Notes under the pieces: generated by a model
Database searches by the model: none
What the model was told of the DNA's origin: nothing
The model's input: the letters and a program-made list of their open reading frames with translations, nothing else
Translations under genes and position numbers: made by a program
Source of the DNA: Candidatus Zixiibacteriota bacterium
GTDB lineage: Bacteria > Zixibacteria > MSB-5A5 > JAABVY01 > JAHJOQ01
DNA: 11,098 nucleotides
Assembly: GCA_030631455.1 (NCBI GenBank)
Contig: DAOVLC010000012.1
Span: 1-11,098 of the forward strand
Direction: 5' to 3'
Shown: positions 1 to 5,888 of the stretch, one piece after another
Layout: each line of letters opens with the position of its first letter
How positions within the stretch are numbered: position 1 is the stretch's first letter

Positions 1-945
1 ATCCAGATCCTGGAAACTCACTATATCCTGAATAATGCCGCCTTCCGAAAAGCGGTTCAGCGTCTCCACCGGAATTGTCGTCGAGACTTCGATCTTAGCC
101 TGCTCATTCGAAAGAGTAGTAACGCGGGGATTCGAGATCAGCTTCGACCGACCATTCGTCTCGAGAAGATTGAGCAATAGCGAGACCTCTCCGATAGTCA
201 TTCTACCCCACATCCAATCCCCTCCGTCGATAGGACGGGTACCGAGTCCGATAACACCCGTCTCATCATCATCCAGATCGCCTACACTGAGCGACAACTT
301 GTCAGGCCAGTCGATTCCGAGATCTGAGTCGTCTGTCACTACAGTCTCGATGATTTTCACCTCGATCTCCACAAGGATACGCTGGATGTCTATCTGGTTG
401 ATCAGGTCACTCACCTGATGTATCACGGATGGATAAGCCCTGACCTCGAGTATCTCGTCCCATCCACCAACCTCATTGCCCACTTTGCGAGACAGAATCT
501 CGGCCTCACAGCCATCGGGGAGAAGAGGCAGAACGATCTTCTTTGCCTCGAGGGCAGAAAGATACTGGAGCCGAAACAGCTTCGTTTCGAGTTCGCGCAG
601 GTCGAGTCTGTCAATCGGTTTGACGACAACTATGTTCCCTGCTATGTACCAGTTTGCCGAAGCAGCGGAGGTTATTACATCGAGCGCATCGGTGAGCGCA
701 ACATCTACCAGCGTGATTGTGATGTCTCCTTCGATTTCGCTCGACACGGACAGATTCAGACCGTGCTGCGCAGCCAGTAGCTTGAGTACATCGATTACAC
801 GACCTTCGTCGATGGCAATGCTAACAAGCTCTTTTTCCATGTCCGCTCGGTCTATATCCGCAAGCATCAATCCGGGCGATAACACAAGCAAACAAATCGA
901 CATCGCCAATATCCTGATTCTGTTGATTCCTGTAATAACAAGCAT
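1..945 (-). CDS. pilQ: Secretin (PilQ/GspD family), N-terminal part, cut by the window edge
   Basis: Forms the outer-membrane gated channel through which a pilus or secreted proteins pass. I translated the minus strand from an ATG at 945; 315 codons are open to the window edge with no stop, so the C-terminal barrel end is missing. Residues 1-29 look like a signal peptide ending LMLA. Residues about 38-110 fit the N0/STN domain (VIDVLKLLAAQHGLNLSVSS). Residues about 118-187 fit a single N1-type domain (LFRLQYLSALEAKKIVLPLL, later VSDLINQID). The secretin domain begins near residue 190 (RILVEIEVKIIET) and includes the family signature SKLISNPRVTTLSNEQAKI at 267-285. Only one N1 domain precedes the barrel region, more like T4P PilQ/MshL than GspD with N1-N3. 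The start lies 2 nt after the stop of the PilP-like gene and has an AAGGCGGAGA ribosome site inside that gene. MshL would be an equally fair name; the family assignment is firm, the subtype is not. Confidence 0.93.
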   Translation of the reverse strand, partial: MLVITGINRIRILAMSICLLVLSPGLMLADIDRADMEKELVSIAIDEGRVIDVLKLLAAQHGLNLSVSSEIEGDITITLVDVALTDALDVITSAASANWYIAGNIVVVKPIDRLDLRELETKLFRLQYLSALEAKKIVLPLLPDGCEAEILSRKVGNEVGGWDEILEVRAYPSVIHQVSDLINQIDIQRILVEIEVKIIETVVTDDSDLGIDWPDKLSLSVGDLDDDETGVIGLGTRPIDGGDWMWGRMTIGEVSLLLNLLETNGRSKLISNPRVTTLSNEQAKIEVSTTIPVETLNRFSEGGIIQDIVSFQDLD

Positions 946-947
946 TT

Positions 948-1397
948 CTATCTCCGCCTTAGCTTCAATTCGATCTCATCGGATCCCTTATTCAATACAA
1001 CGGATTTGTCACCGATCTCCGCAACTACCCACCCGTCGATCTCACCGTCTTCTCCCATGACCCGACCGTTGATGATCGCCATTGATTGCCGATCGCTTCT
1101 CGATATGGCCGAAAGGTGGAAATACGGTACTGTCTCGACCTGGACTTTGGGCATACTTCTTGGAGCGGCATCTCTGTGGAAAGGATCATCCTTCCACTGT
1201 ATCAGATCGGCATATTTGTCCATCCGATCAACCTGTTCGCTTTGCACTGGCATTTCAGTCGCGTTGACTGATGGTTGATCGACGGTTGAACCGGCGTCCG
1301 GTTTCTTGCCGGAGGAGAATGGGTTACTATATATTCCCCAAACCACCGCAACAACGAATACGGCGAAAACAATTGCTTTTCTTCTTCCCTCTGTCAT
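948..1397 (-). CDS. PilP/GspC-like inner-membrane alignment subcomplex protein
   Basis: A 149-residue bitopic protein that probably links the PilN/PilO inner-membrane complex to the secretin. A short cytoplasmic N-terminus is followed by one transmembrane segment at about residues 8-24 (AIVFAVFVVAVVWGIYS), a polar linker to about residue 85, and a small beta-rich domain at about 92-147. That domain has the pattern of the PilP/GspC homology region (FHLSAISRSDRQSMAIINGR, GWVVAEIGDKSVVL), where a repeated 'x-G-x-hydrophobic-hydrophobic' strand pattern is typical. It overlaps the PilO-like gene by 4 nt (ATGA) and sits directly before the secretin, which is where PilP (or MshK) is found in T4P operons. 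There is no lipoprotein signal, so the topology is GspC-like rather than that of lipidated PilP. Sequence similarity within this family is low, and the assignment rests on context as much as on motif. Confidence 0.68.
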   Translation of the reverse strand: MTEGRRKAIVFAVFVVAVVWGIYSNPFSSGKKPDAGSTVDQPSVNATEMPVQSEQVDRMDKYADLIQWKDDPFHRDAAPRSMPKVQVETVPYFHLSAISRSDRQSMAIINGRVMGEDGEIDGWVVAEIGDKSVVLNKGSDEIELKLRRR

Positions 1398-1975
1398 AGG
1401 AGTTCACCCTCGCCGGAGAGTATGAAAACTTCTGCGACAACCGCAAAATACACATCAGGGTCGGTCGAGGATTGATATATCAGTTTGATATTGTCGATGC
1501 CGGCGATGATCACGTCACTCTCGAGCGAATCGATGAAGTCACCGATGCCGAAGAAACGACCTTGCCCGTTAATGTCGATTTTGATCCTGTCCGTATATGG
1601 TTTTCTGCCTTCTGTGCCGACTTTCTTGAGCATCGGATCGAAATTGAGGTTCATATTCACGGAGTTCAGGTTGTTGGTTTCGGCAACTCTTCTTATGCGC
1701 TCAAGGATCAATTCAGCGTGATCGACAGAGACAAGATTCTCCATAAGAACATTCCACCTGGTCTCCGCGGTGTGGAGATTTCCAGTTACGTTCCCAGCCT
1801 GACTTAGATGCCGTTCAATTGCAGCAATTGTCTCGTATAACGATTGTTGCTCAACCTCCAGCGCAGCCTCTGTCTTCAACTGGGAGTCAAACACCAGTAG
1901 ATACCATGCTGCCGTGATTACGGCCAGTGCGACAATGGCGAACCAGACCCTGTATTTGATGATCTTACTCAGCAT
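1394..1975 (-). CDS. pilO: PilO/GspM-like pilus assembly protein
   Basis: A 193-residue inner-membrane protein of the PilN-PilO (GspL-GspM) subcomplex. The N-terminus has one transmembrane helix at about residues 10-28 (VWFAIVALAVITAAWYLLVF). A predicted coiled coil follows at about 33-62 (LEVEQQSLYETIAAIERHLS), then a periplasmic ferredoxin-like domain at about 85-187, in which ILERIRRVAETNNL and INGQGRFFGIGDFIDSLES match the usual PilO pattern of an alpha helix, a strand and a 'G-x-(Y/F)-x-x-(I/L)-x-x-F-(I/L)' helix. The start codon overlaps the stop of the PilM-PilN fusion by 1 nt (TAATG). No clear Shine-Dalgarno is visible, so translation is probably coupled. Its 3' end overlaps the PilP-like gene by 4 nt. 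GspM or MshJ are the alternative names for the same role. Confidence 0.85.
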   Translation of the reverse strand: MLSKIIKYRVWFAIVALAVITAAWYLLVFDSQLKTEAALEVEQQSLYETIAAIERHLSQAGNVTGNLHTAETRWNVLMENLVSVDHAELILERIRRVAETNNLNSVNMNLNFDPMLKKVGTEGRKPYTDRIKIDINGQGRFFGIGDFIDSLESDVIIAGIDNIKLIYQSSTDPDVYFAVVAEVFILSGEGELL

Positions 1976-3603
1976 TAATTCACAACAATCTGTAACAAGA
2001 ACCGTAGCTTGCTGCTTCCTTGTTGATTTACTATATTCTTGCCCTTCAAGTTGATTTCCTTCACCGCCGGATGCTTCTCGATATCGGTCAGGTAAGTGTA
2101 GAACTCCGCCTCCTGACGTTCCCTAGGTCCAATCACTTCACCTTCTATCTTTAACTCAATCTCACCTGGCGCGATAGGCGAAATATCAACTGAATTCAGC
2201 CTGACATTATCGCGTGACAGGTTTGAGAGTATCCTCAGAGGTATTAAGAAAGACAAGTCCATCCGCTCGTTTGCCAGTGACACGTTCTTCTGCAGGGTCG
2301 AGGCCCTTTCTTCAAATCCACTGAGAATAGTGAGTAATGAATCAGACACGGCATCCCCTGCGATCGCCCTGTTCTCATCAACTGTAGCCTGCAGAGCTCG
2401 AATACTAAGTGATTTGAAGGCCGAAATCGATATCAAGCTAACTGTCACGAGGAAAAATGCGATAAGGCTGTATCGAAATTGCTGCTTCTGTTTCTTTCTC
2501 CTTTTGATTCGAACCGGCAGAAGATTGACAATTGATGATGGGATTTTTTGGATCGGGTAAACCGACATCCATCGAGGGTAATCTTGGAATTCAGTCGTTA
2601 CACCAGAGAGCTTGCTGTGCTCGGTGATACGGCCTTTCTCATTCAGATCAACTACGCGATCGGAAATTGCCCCCGCTACGTATTCGCCGATCTTCTCTGA
2701 AAGCCCGGGTGGCATGCAGGTATAAACCGTCTTCACCGTGCGTAGCCCGAACTGGCCGTGATAATACTCGAGTGCATCTCTGATTATCGACGTCACATCA
2801 TCGAAAACGAGTTGCTCCGACACTCCGCTCCTGTCGAACCTCTCCTCGGCTCCGACCAGTTCTTTCAGGTCTGTGAAATCCCCTGCATCGGCCAGACTAT
2901 CCACAGGAACTTCGCGGAAGAACTCAAGATGACCCTTGTGGAACAGGGCCGTCTCAAGGACGTTTGCCTTCAATCGGATAAGATAAGAATCTTCACCTTC
3001 GAAGTCTTCCGCGGTAGCTCCCAGCAGGTTTTCCAGCACCTGGCCGCTCGACGTGATAAGAACCATATTGGAAGACAGATCACCGAATAACCTCGGCAAC
3101 CATTCGCACCAGTGCTCGTCAAGGGCCTGAACGAAGATCTCGTATTTGAGACCTCCTGCCCACTCAACCTTGTCGATGACTTTCCAGCCATACAGCTTCT
3201 TGCCCACTTCAAACGGATAGACTTTTTTTGCCAGGCTCTTCACGACCGCTGGCAACTCCGATTTCGGCACAACGGGCACCATGAGACATCTCTGGACTAT
3301 TTCCGGCCCTGAAATCATCAGGCGGACTTCATGCTCGAATTCTCCTGCCCTTTTCCAGAAATGCTCGAACCATTCCACAAGTCCGTCTACATCGCCGTAA
3401 CCGAGATCAACAGCCCCTCTGAACATCGGTTTGCTGCCTTTCCCATTCCGGGGAATAGCAGTCCACAAGACCAGGTTCTCACCCAGTTCAAATGTCAGAA
3501 GAAACGGTTCGAACTTGTCTGGAAGACCAGTACCGAGCCTCCGTGCCCGGCGCTCTTTCGTATCCGAATCGATTGAAATGATATTTGCCGTGGGTTGGGA
3601 CAT
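1975..3603 (-). CDS. Fused PilM-PilN (GspL-like) pilus assembly protein
   Basis: A 542-residue protein combining a cytoplasmic actin-fold PilM-like domain with a membrane-anchored PilN-like domain, the architecture of GspL. Residues about 1-340 are cytoplasmic; EVRLMISGPEIVQRCLMVPV and the following KSELPAVVKSLAKKVYPFEV resemble the PilM region in which an Arg strand, a 'P' strand and a 'PF' turn recur. The PilN hallmark NLLP is at residues 360-363, followed by a basic stretch (KRRKKQKQQ), a transmembrane helix at about 378-398 and a periplasmic domain (LTDIEKHPAVKEINLKGKNI). I see no canonical actin-type phosphate-1 loop (DxGT) at the N-terminus, so ATP binding may be lost, as in GspL. I chose ATG 3603; a TTG four codons upstream (3615) is also in frame, one codon after a TAG. 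PilN normally interacts with the PilO product encoded next, whose start overlaps this stop (TAATG). Confidence 0.85.
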   Translation of the reverse strand: MSQPTANIISIDSDTKERRARRLGTGLPDKFEPFLLTFELGENLVLWTAIPRNGKGSKPMFRGAVDLGYGDVDGLVEWFEHFWKRAGEFEHEVRLMISGPEIVQRCLMVPVVPKSELPAVVKSLAKKVYPFEVGKKLYGWKVIDKVEWAGGLKYEIFVQALDEHWCEWLPRLFGDLSSNMVLITSSGQVLENLLGATAEDFEGEDSYLIRLKANVLETALFHKGHLEFFREVPVDSLADAGDFTDLKELVGAEERFDRSGVSEQLVFDDVTSIIRDALEYYHGQFGLRTVKTVYTCMPPGLSEKIGEYVAGAISDRVVDLNEKGRITEHSKLSGVTTEFQDYPRWMSVYPIQKIPSSIVNLLPVRIKRRKKQKQQFRYSLIAFFLVTVSLISISAFKSLSIRALQATVDENRAIAGDAVSDSLLTILSGFEERASTLQKNVSLANERMDLSFLIPLRILSNLSRDNVRLNSVDISPIAPGEIELKIEGEVIGPRERQEAEFYTYLTDIEKHPAVKEINLKGKNIVNQQGSSKLRFLLQIVVN

Positions 3604-3604
3604 C

Positions 3605-3700
3605 TTAGAATCCAAAGTCTAGTGCGATCATAGGACCGACATTGAACTTAGTTTGTGCTCCATTCCGATGGAGACTACCTGCACCGTGCAGGATATTCAT
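3605..3700 (-). CDS. Possible 31-residue small ORF between the pilins and PilM-PilN
   Basis: A minus-strand ORF from ATG 3700 to TAA 3605. It begins 4 nt after the stop of the second pilin gene and ends 1 nt before the ATG of the PilM-PilN fusion (TAAGATG), so it fills the gap with operon-like spacing on both sides. No Shine-Dalgarno is evident; translation would need coupling. The product has no signal peptide or transmembrane segment. Its last 13 residues are FNVGPMIALDFGF. Two readings are possible: the end mimics an outer-membrane beta-signal (aromatic last residue, hydrophobic at -3, -5 and -7), or MIALDFG is a relic of the actin-fold start (I-x-x-D-x-G) that PilM proteins usually have and this fusion lacks. 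A 31-codon ORF can arise by chance, and the two hairpins inside it suggest an RNA role instead. Function unknown. Confidence 0.3.
   Translation of the reverse strand: MNILHGAGSLHRNGAQTKFNVGPMIALDFGF
3658..3692 (-). promoter_or_regulatory. Two adjacent hairpins between the pilin genes and pilM-pilN
   Basis: Two short perfect inverted repeats lie side by side: CTCCAT/ATGGAG (3658-3673, 4-nt loop) and CCTGCA/TGCAGG (3678-3692, 3-nt loop). Each has a 6-bp stem. In the minus-strand RNA no U-run follows, so this is not a standard intrinsic terminator. The position, right after two pilin genes and before the low-abundance assembly genes, is where an mRNA processing or attenuation site would make pilins more abundant than scaffold proteins. 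The structure is seen; the role is inferred. Confidence 0.4.
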
Positions 3701-3704
3701 GTAT

Positions 3705-4154
3705 CTAGAAACCGACCACTATGCCCGTTCCCGAACCATTACTCGTTAGCGTCCGGGCAGAGCCGTTATACACGTATGCGGATTCCCATTCATCGGCAAG
3801 GTATCCGCCATCAATACTATCGATATATGGGCCGTTCCAGCCTCTGCGGGTCAGCCGATCCCACAATGATATCGAATCAGGCTTTGTGACCAGATCTTCG
3901 AGACGTGACGGCGCAAAGCCAACGTCACCCTCGAATCCACAACTGACATACACTCCACCTGCTACTGTCTGAGGGTTACCGATGATGGCCTTCTTCAGCT
4001 CGACCATCTCCGTTTTAGTCGCATTCGTCTTCGAGATCTGAATCATTCCGCCGATCTGTGGAATCCCGACAGCGGCTATTATCGCAAGCACCACGATTAC
4101 GATTACTAACTCGACCAGCGTAAAGCCAGCGTACTGTGCAGATAAACTCTTCAT
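3705..4154 (-). CDS. Type IV pilin / GspG-like pseudopilin, second of two
   Basis: A 149-residue prepilin. The leader is MKSLSAQYAG, cleaved by prepilin peptidase before FTLVELVIVIVVLAIIAAVG; Glu is at mature position +5, as required for assembly. The hydrophobic N-terminal helix is followed by a small globular domain. Its C-terminal half has GWNGPYIDSI and DEWESAYVY, which resembles the GspG-type 'W-x-G-P-Y ... D-x-W-x-x-x-Y-x-Y' pattern of pseudopilins. There is a single Cys, so no pilin disulfide loop. I place the start at ATG 4154, 10 residues before the cleavage site. A 31-residue upstream in-frame extension would overlap the first pilin gene and gives an implausible leader. The gap to the upstream pilin is 19 nt and the ribosome site is weak (GGAT), so translation may be coupled and lower than for the first pilin. 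It could be a minor pilin or a pseudopilin. Confidence 0.9.
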   Translation of the reverse strand: MKSLSAQYAGFTLVELVIVIVVLAIIAAVGIPQIGGMIQISKTNATKTEMVELKKAIIGNPQTVAGGVYVSCGFEGDVGFAPSRLEDLVTKPDSISLWDRLTRRGWNGPYIDSIDGGYLADEWESAYVYNGSARTLTSNGSGTGIVVGF

Positions 4155-4173
4155 AATCCAGCGCGGGCACAGA

Positions 4174-4602
4174 CTACCAGCTATTTTCGCTCGACCCGCT
4201 CGAGTTTGCCCAGATCTCCCCCGTTGACACCTTGTAAGCCCAGCCACCTCTGGTGCCGACTATGGTGCCTTTCGTCACGCCAGTGACTATGCTGTCAGGA
4301 GCGTTTGTCTGGAACGGGTTGCCTGGAATTGTCCTATCCATTACCACGTTAACCGTTCTGAGAGAGTCAATCGGCGGATAGGTCGGAGTGTTGCCACGAG
4401 CTGCCTCTCTCGCATACCAGATTGAAACACCACTTCTGAGTGCACCGAGCGATGCCTTGCATGAGGATTCTTTTGCTTCAGATGTAATATCAAGGTACTT
4501 CGGAACGGCGACAGCCGCGATTATTCCGAGCACTACGATTATTATTACCAGCTCAACGAGTGTAAAGCCCCTTTTGTCCGTGATGGTTCTAATGAGCCAC
4601 AT
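4174..4602 (-). CDS. Type IV pilin-like protein, first of two (candidate major pilin)
   Basis: A 142-residue prepilin with the class III leader MWLIRTITDKRG and the cleavage junction G/FTLVE, Glu at mature +5. The mature N-terminal helix is FTLVELVIIIVVLGIIAAVA, followed by VPKYLDI and an amphipathic continuation (SCKASLGALRSGVSIWYARE) as in MshA- or PilA-like pilins. The C-terminal domain is small, ends in a Gly/Ser/Asn-rich tail and has one Cys, so no disulfide loop. A strong ribosome site (AGGAGGT, 4606-4612) sits just ahead of the ATG, far better than for the next pilin, which fits a major subunit. The 68 nt upstream gap separates it from the platform gene. GspG is possible, but the GspG-like C-terminal pattern is clearer in the next gene. 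Confidence 0.92.
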   Translation of the reverse strand: MWLIRTITDKRGFTLVELVIIIVVLGIIAAVAVPKYLDITSEAKESSCKASLGALRSGVSIWYAREAARGNTPTYPPIDSLRTVNVVMDRTIPGNPFQTNAPDSIVTGVTKGTIVGTRGGWAYKVSTGEIWANSSGSSENSW

Positions 4603-4605
4603 GTT

Positions 4606-4612
4606 ACCTCCT
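4606..4612 (-). promoter_or_regulatory. Strong Shine-Dalgarno of the first pilin gene
   Basis: On the minus strand AGGAGGT lies three nt before the ATG at 4602. It is the closest match to the anti-Shine-Dalgarno among the operon genes, whereas the second pilin and the PilO-like gene have almost none. This fits a highly translated subunit. The rest of the 4603-4670 gap is AT-rich and has a TATAAC box with no convincing -35, so I do not call a separate promoter. Confidence 0.75.
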
Positions 4613-4670
4613 GCTATTGTTATATCTAGCCCTCAATGCGTTATCGACATAACTGCTGAGCTCCTTAGCG

Positions 4671-5888
4671 TCATCCCTTGAAAATGGAGATGAGATTCCA
4701 CATTGGCAGGAATATCGCGAGCGCGAGAACGAGCACCATTCCACCCATGATCGCTATCAGGAATGGTTCGAGTAGACTCGTCAGCCGACTCGACATATAT
4801 CGGACTTCTCTGTCGAAATACCTCGAAATCTCGCTGAGTGTCAATTCGAGGGTACCTGATTCAAGACCGACATGAATAAGTGATATTGCTATCTTCGGAA
4901 AATGCTGCATATGGTGCCTGCACTCGTCAAGGGTCTTACCTTCGCGCAATCCGCTGCCAAGTTTTCCGACCTCTGATCCAATGATAACATTGCCAACGGC
5001 ATCTTTGACGATGTCGAGACTCTGTATCAGAGGAGTCCCCGATGCAATCAACACAGATAGAATATGTGAGAAACGAGAAAGAGAGGTTTTCACCAACAAA
5101 CTGCTGAGAATCGGCACCTTCAGCAGGAAGGAATCGACAATGCGCCTCATCTCCGGTCTTTTGATCAGCCGTGTCAGCGCATAGCCGGCACCGATCATCG
5201 CCGGGAAAATGATGTACCACATGCTTGAAAAGAGTGAGCTGATCGCTATAATAATCTGCGTCGGCATCGGCAATTCAGCATCATACGAACTGTAGAACTC
5301 CATGAATTTCGGAACCACGAAAGTCATCAGGATAGCAACAGCGATTGCAATTGCCACGACTACCATTACAGGATACCGAAGTGCCTTTCCGATCTCCTCG
5401 CGTGTAATCGCCTCCTGCTCCATTGCATCGGCAAGACTTTCGAGCACCACGTCGAGTTTGCCGGATGCTTCCGCAGCCCTCACGCTTGAGACATAGATCG
5501 TCGAGAAAAACCTCGGATGCTTTGCGATACTGGCCGATAGTAGTTCCCCTCGCTCGATATCGTCTCGAACAGCCAGCAGGACATCGCCAAACGGGCTGTC
5601 CTCATATTGCTCAGATACGATCTCCAGCGACTTCACAATCGGTATGCCGGCACGATAAAGCGTCGAGAGCTTGCGGTTGACCAGTATCAGGTCTTCGAGC
5701 CGCGGCTTGCCTCTCCCGAGCTTGAATAGCTGCGAGAACGAGGATTTTCGTTCGACAGAGATCTTTATGGGCATGAACTCGAGTGATTCGAGGTAGATTT
5801 CGACCGAAGCTTCGCTCTCGCCACGAACCACCCCCGAGATCAGGTCACCGGACTTGTCTCTGACTTTATACCTGTACAGGTTCGGCAC
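4671..5888 (-). CDS. pilC: PilC/GspF inner-membrane platform protein
   Basis: A 405-residue polytopic platform on which the ATPase acts to add or export pilins. The N-terminus (YRYKVRDKSGDLISGVV) is the classical GspF/PilC start, 'Y-x-Y-x-(A/V)-x-D-x-x-G'. Two homologous T2SSF domains follow: the first at about 65-195 (TLYRAGIPIVKSLEI, RYPVMVVVAIAIAVAILMTF) and the second at about 265-398 (SHILSVLIASGTPLIQSLDI, LLEPFLIAIMGGMVLVLALA). Transmembrane segments are at about 172-193, 222-240 and 376-398, the expected three. The length matches the family (about 400). The start is GTG at 5888, inside the end of the ATPase gene with a 23-nt overlap and a GGAG about 9 nt upstream; starting later would remove the conserved N-terminus. 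MshG is the MSHA name for this role. Confidence 0.96.
   Translation of the reverse strand: MPNLYRYKVRDKSGDLISGVVRGESEASVEIYLESLEFMPIKISVERKSSFSQLFKLGRGKPRLEDLILVNRKLSTLYRAGIPIVKSLEIVSEQYEDSPFGDVLLAVRDDIERGELLSASIAKHPRFFSTIYVSSVRAAEASGKLDVVLESLADAMEQEAITREEIGKALRYPVMVVVAIAIAVAILMTFVVPKFMEFYSSYDAELPMPTQIIIAISSLFSSMWYIIFPAMIGAGYALTRLIKRPEMRRIVDSFLLKVPILSSLLVKTSLSRFSHILSVLIASGTPLIQSLDIVKDAVGNVIIGSEVGKLGSGLREGKTLDECRHHMQHFPKIAISLIHVGLESGTLELTLSEISRYFDREVRYMSSRLTSLLEPFLIAIMGGMVLVLALAIFLPMWNLISIFKG

Noticed and set aside
476..1060. Plus-strand 194-codon ORF opposite the secretin gene
   Set aside because: Ser/Ile-rich antisense shadow of the clearly recognisable secretin and PilP-like reading frames.
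3705..4247. Longer version of the second pilin starting at 4247
   Set aside because: The extra 31 residues overlap the first pilin gene and give a leader that is too long; the ATG at 4154 gives a normal 10-residue prepilin leader.
4603..4670. Separate promoter for the pilin genes
   Set aside because: A TATAAC box is present on the minus strand but no acceptable -35 or sigma-54 element accompanies it.
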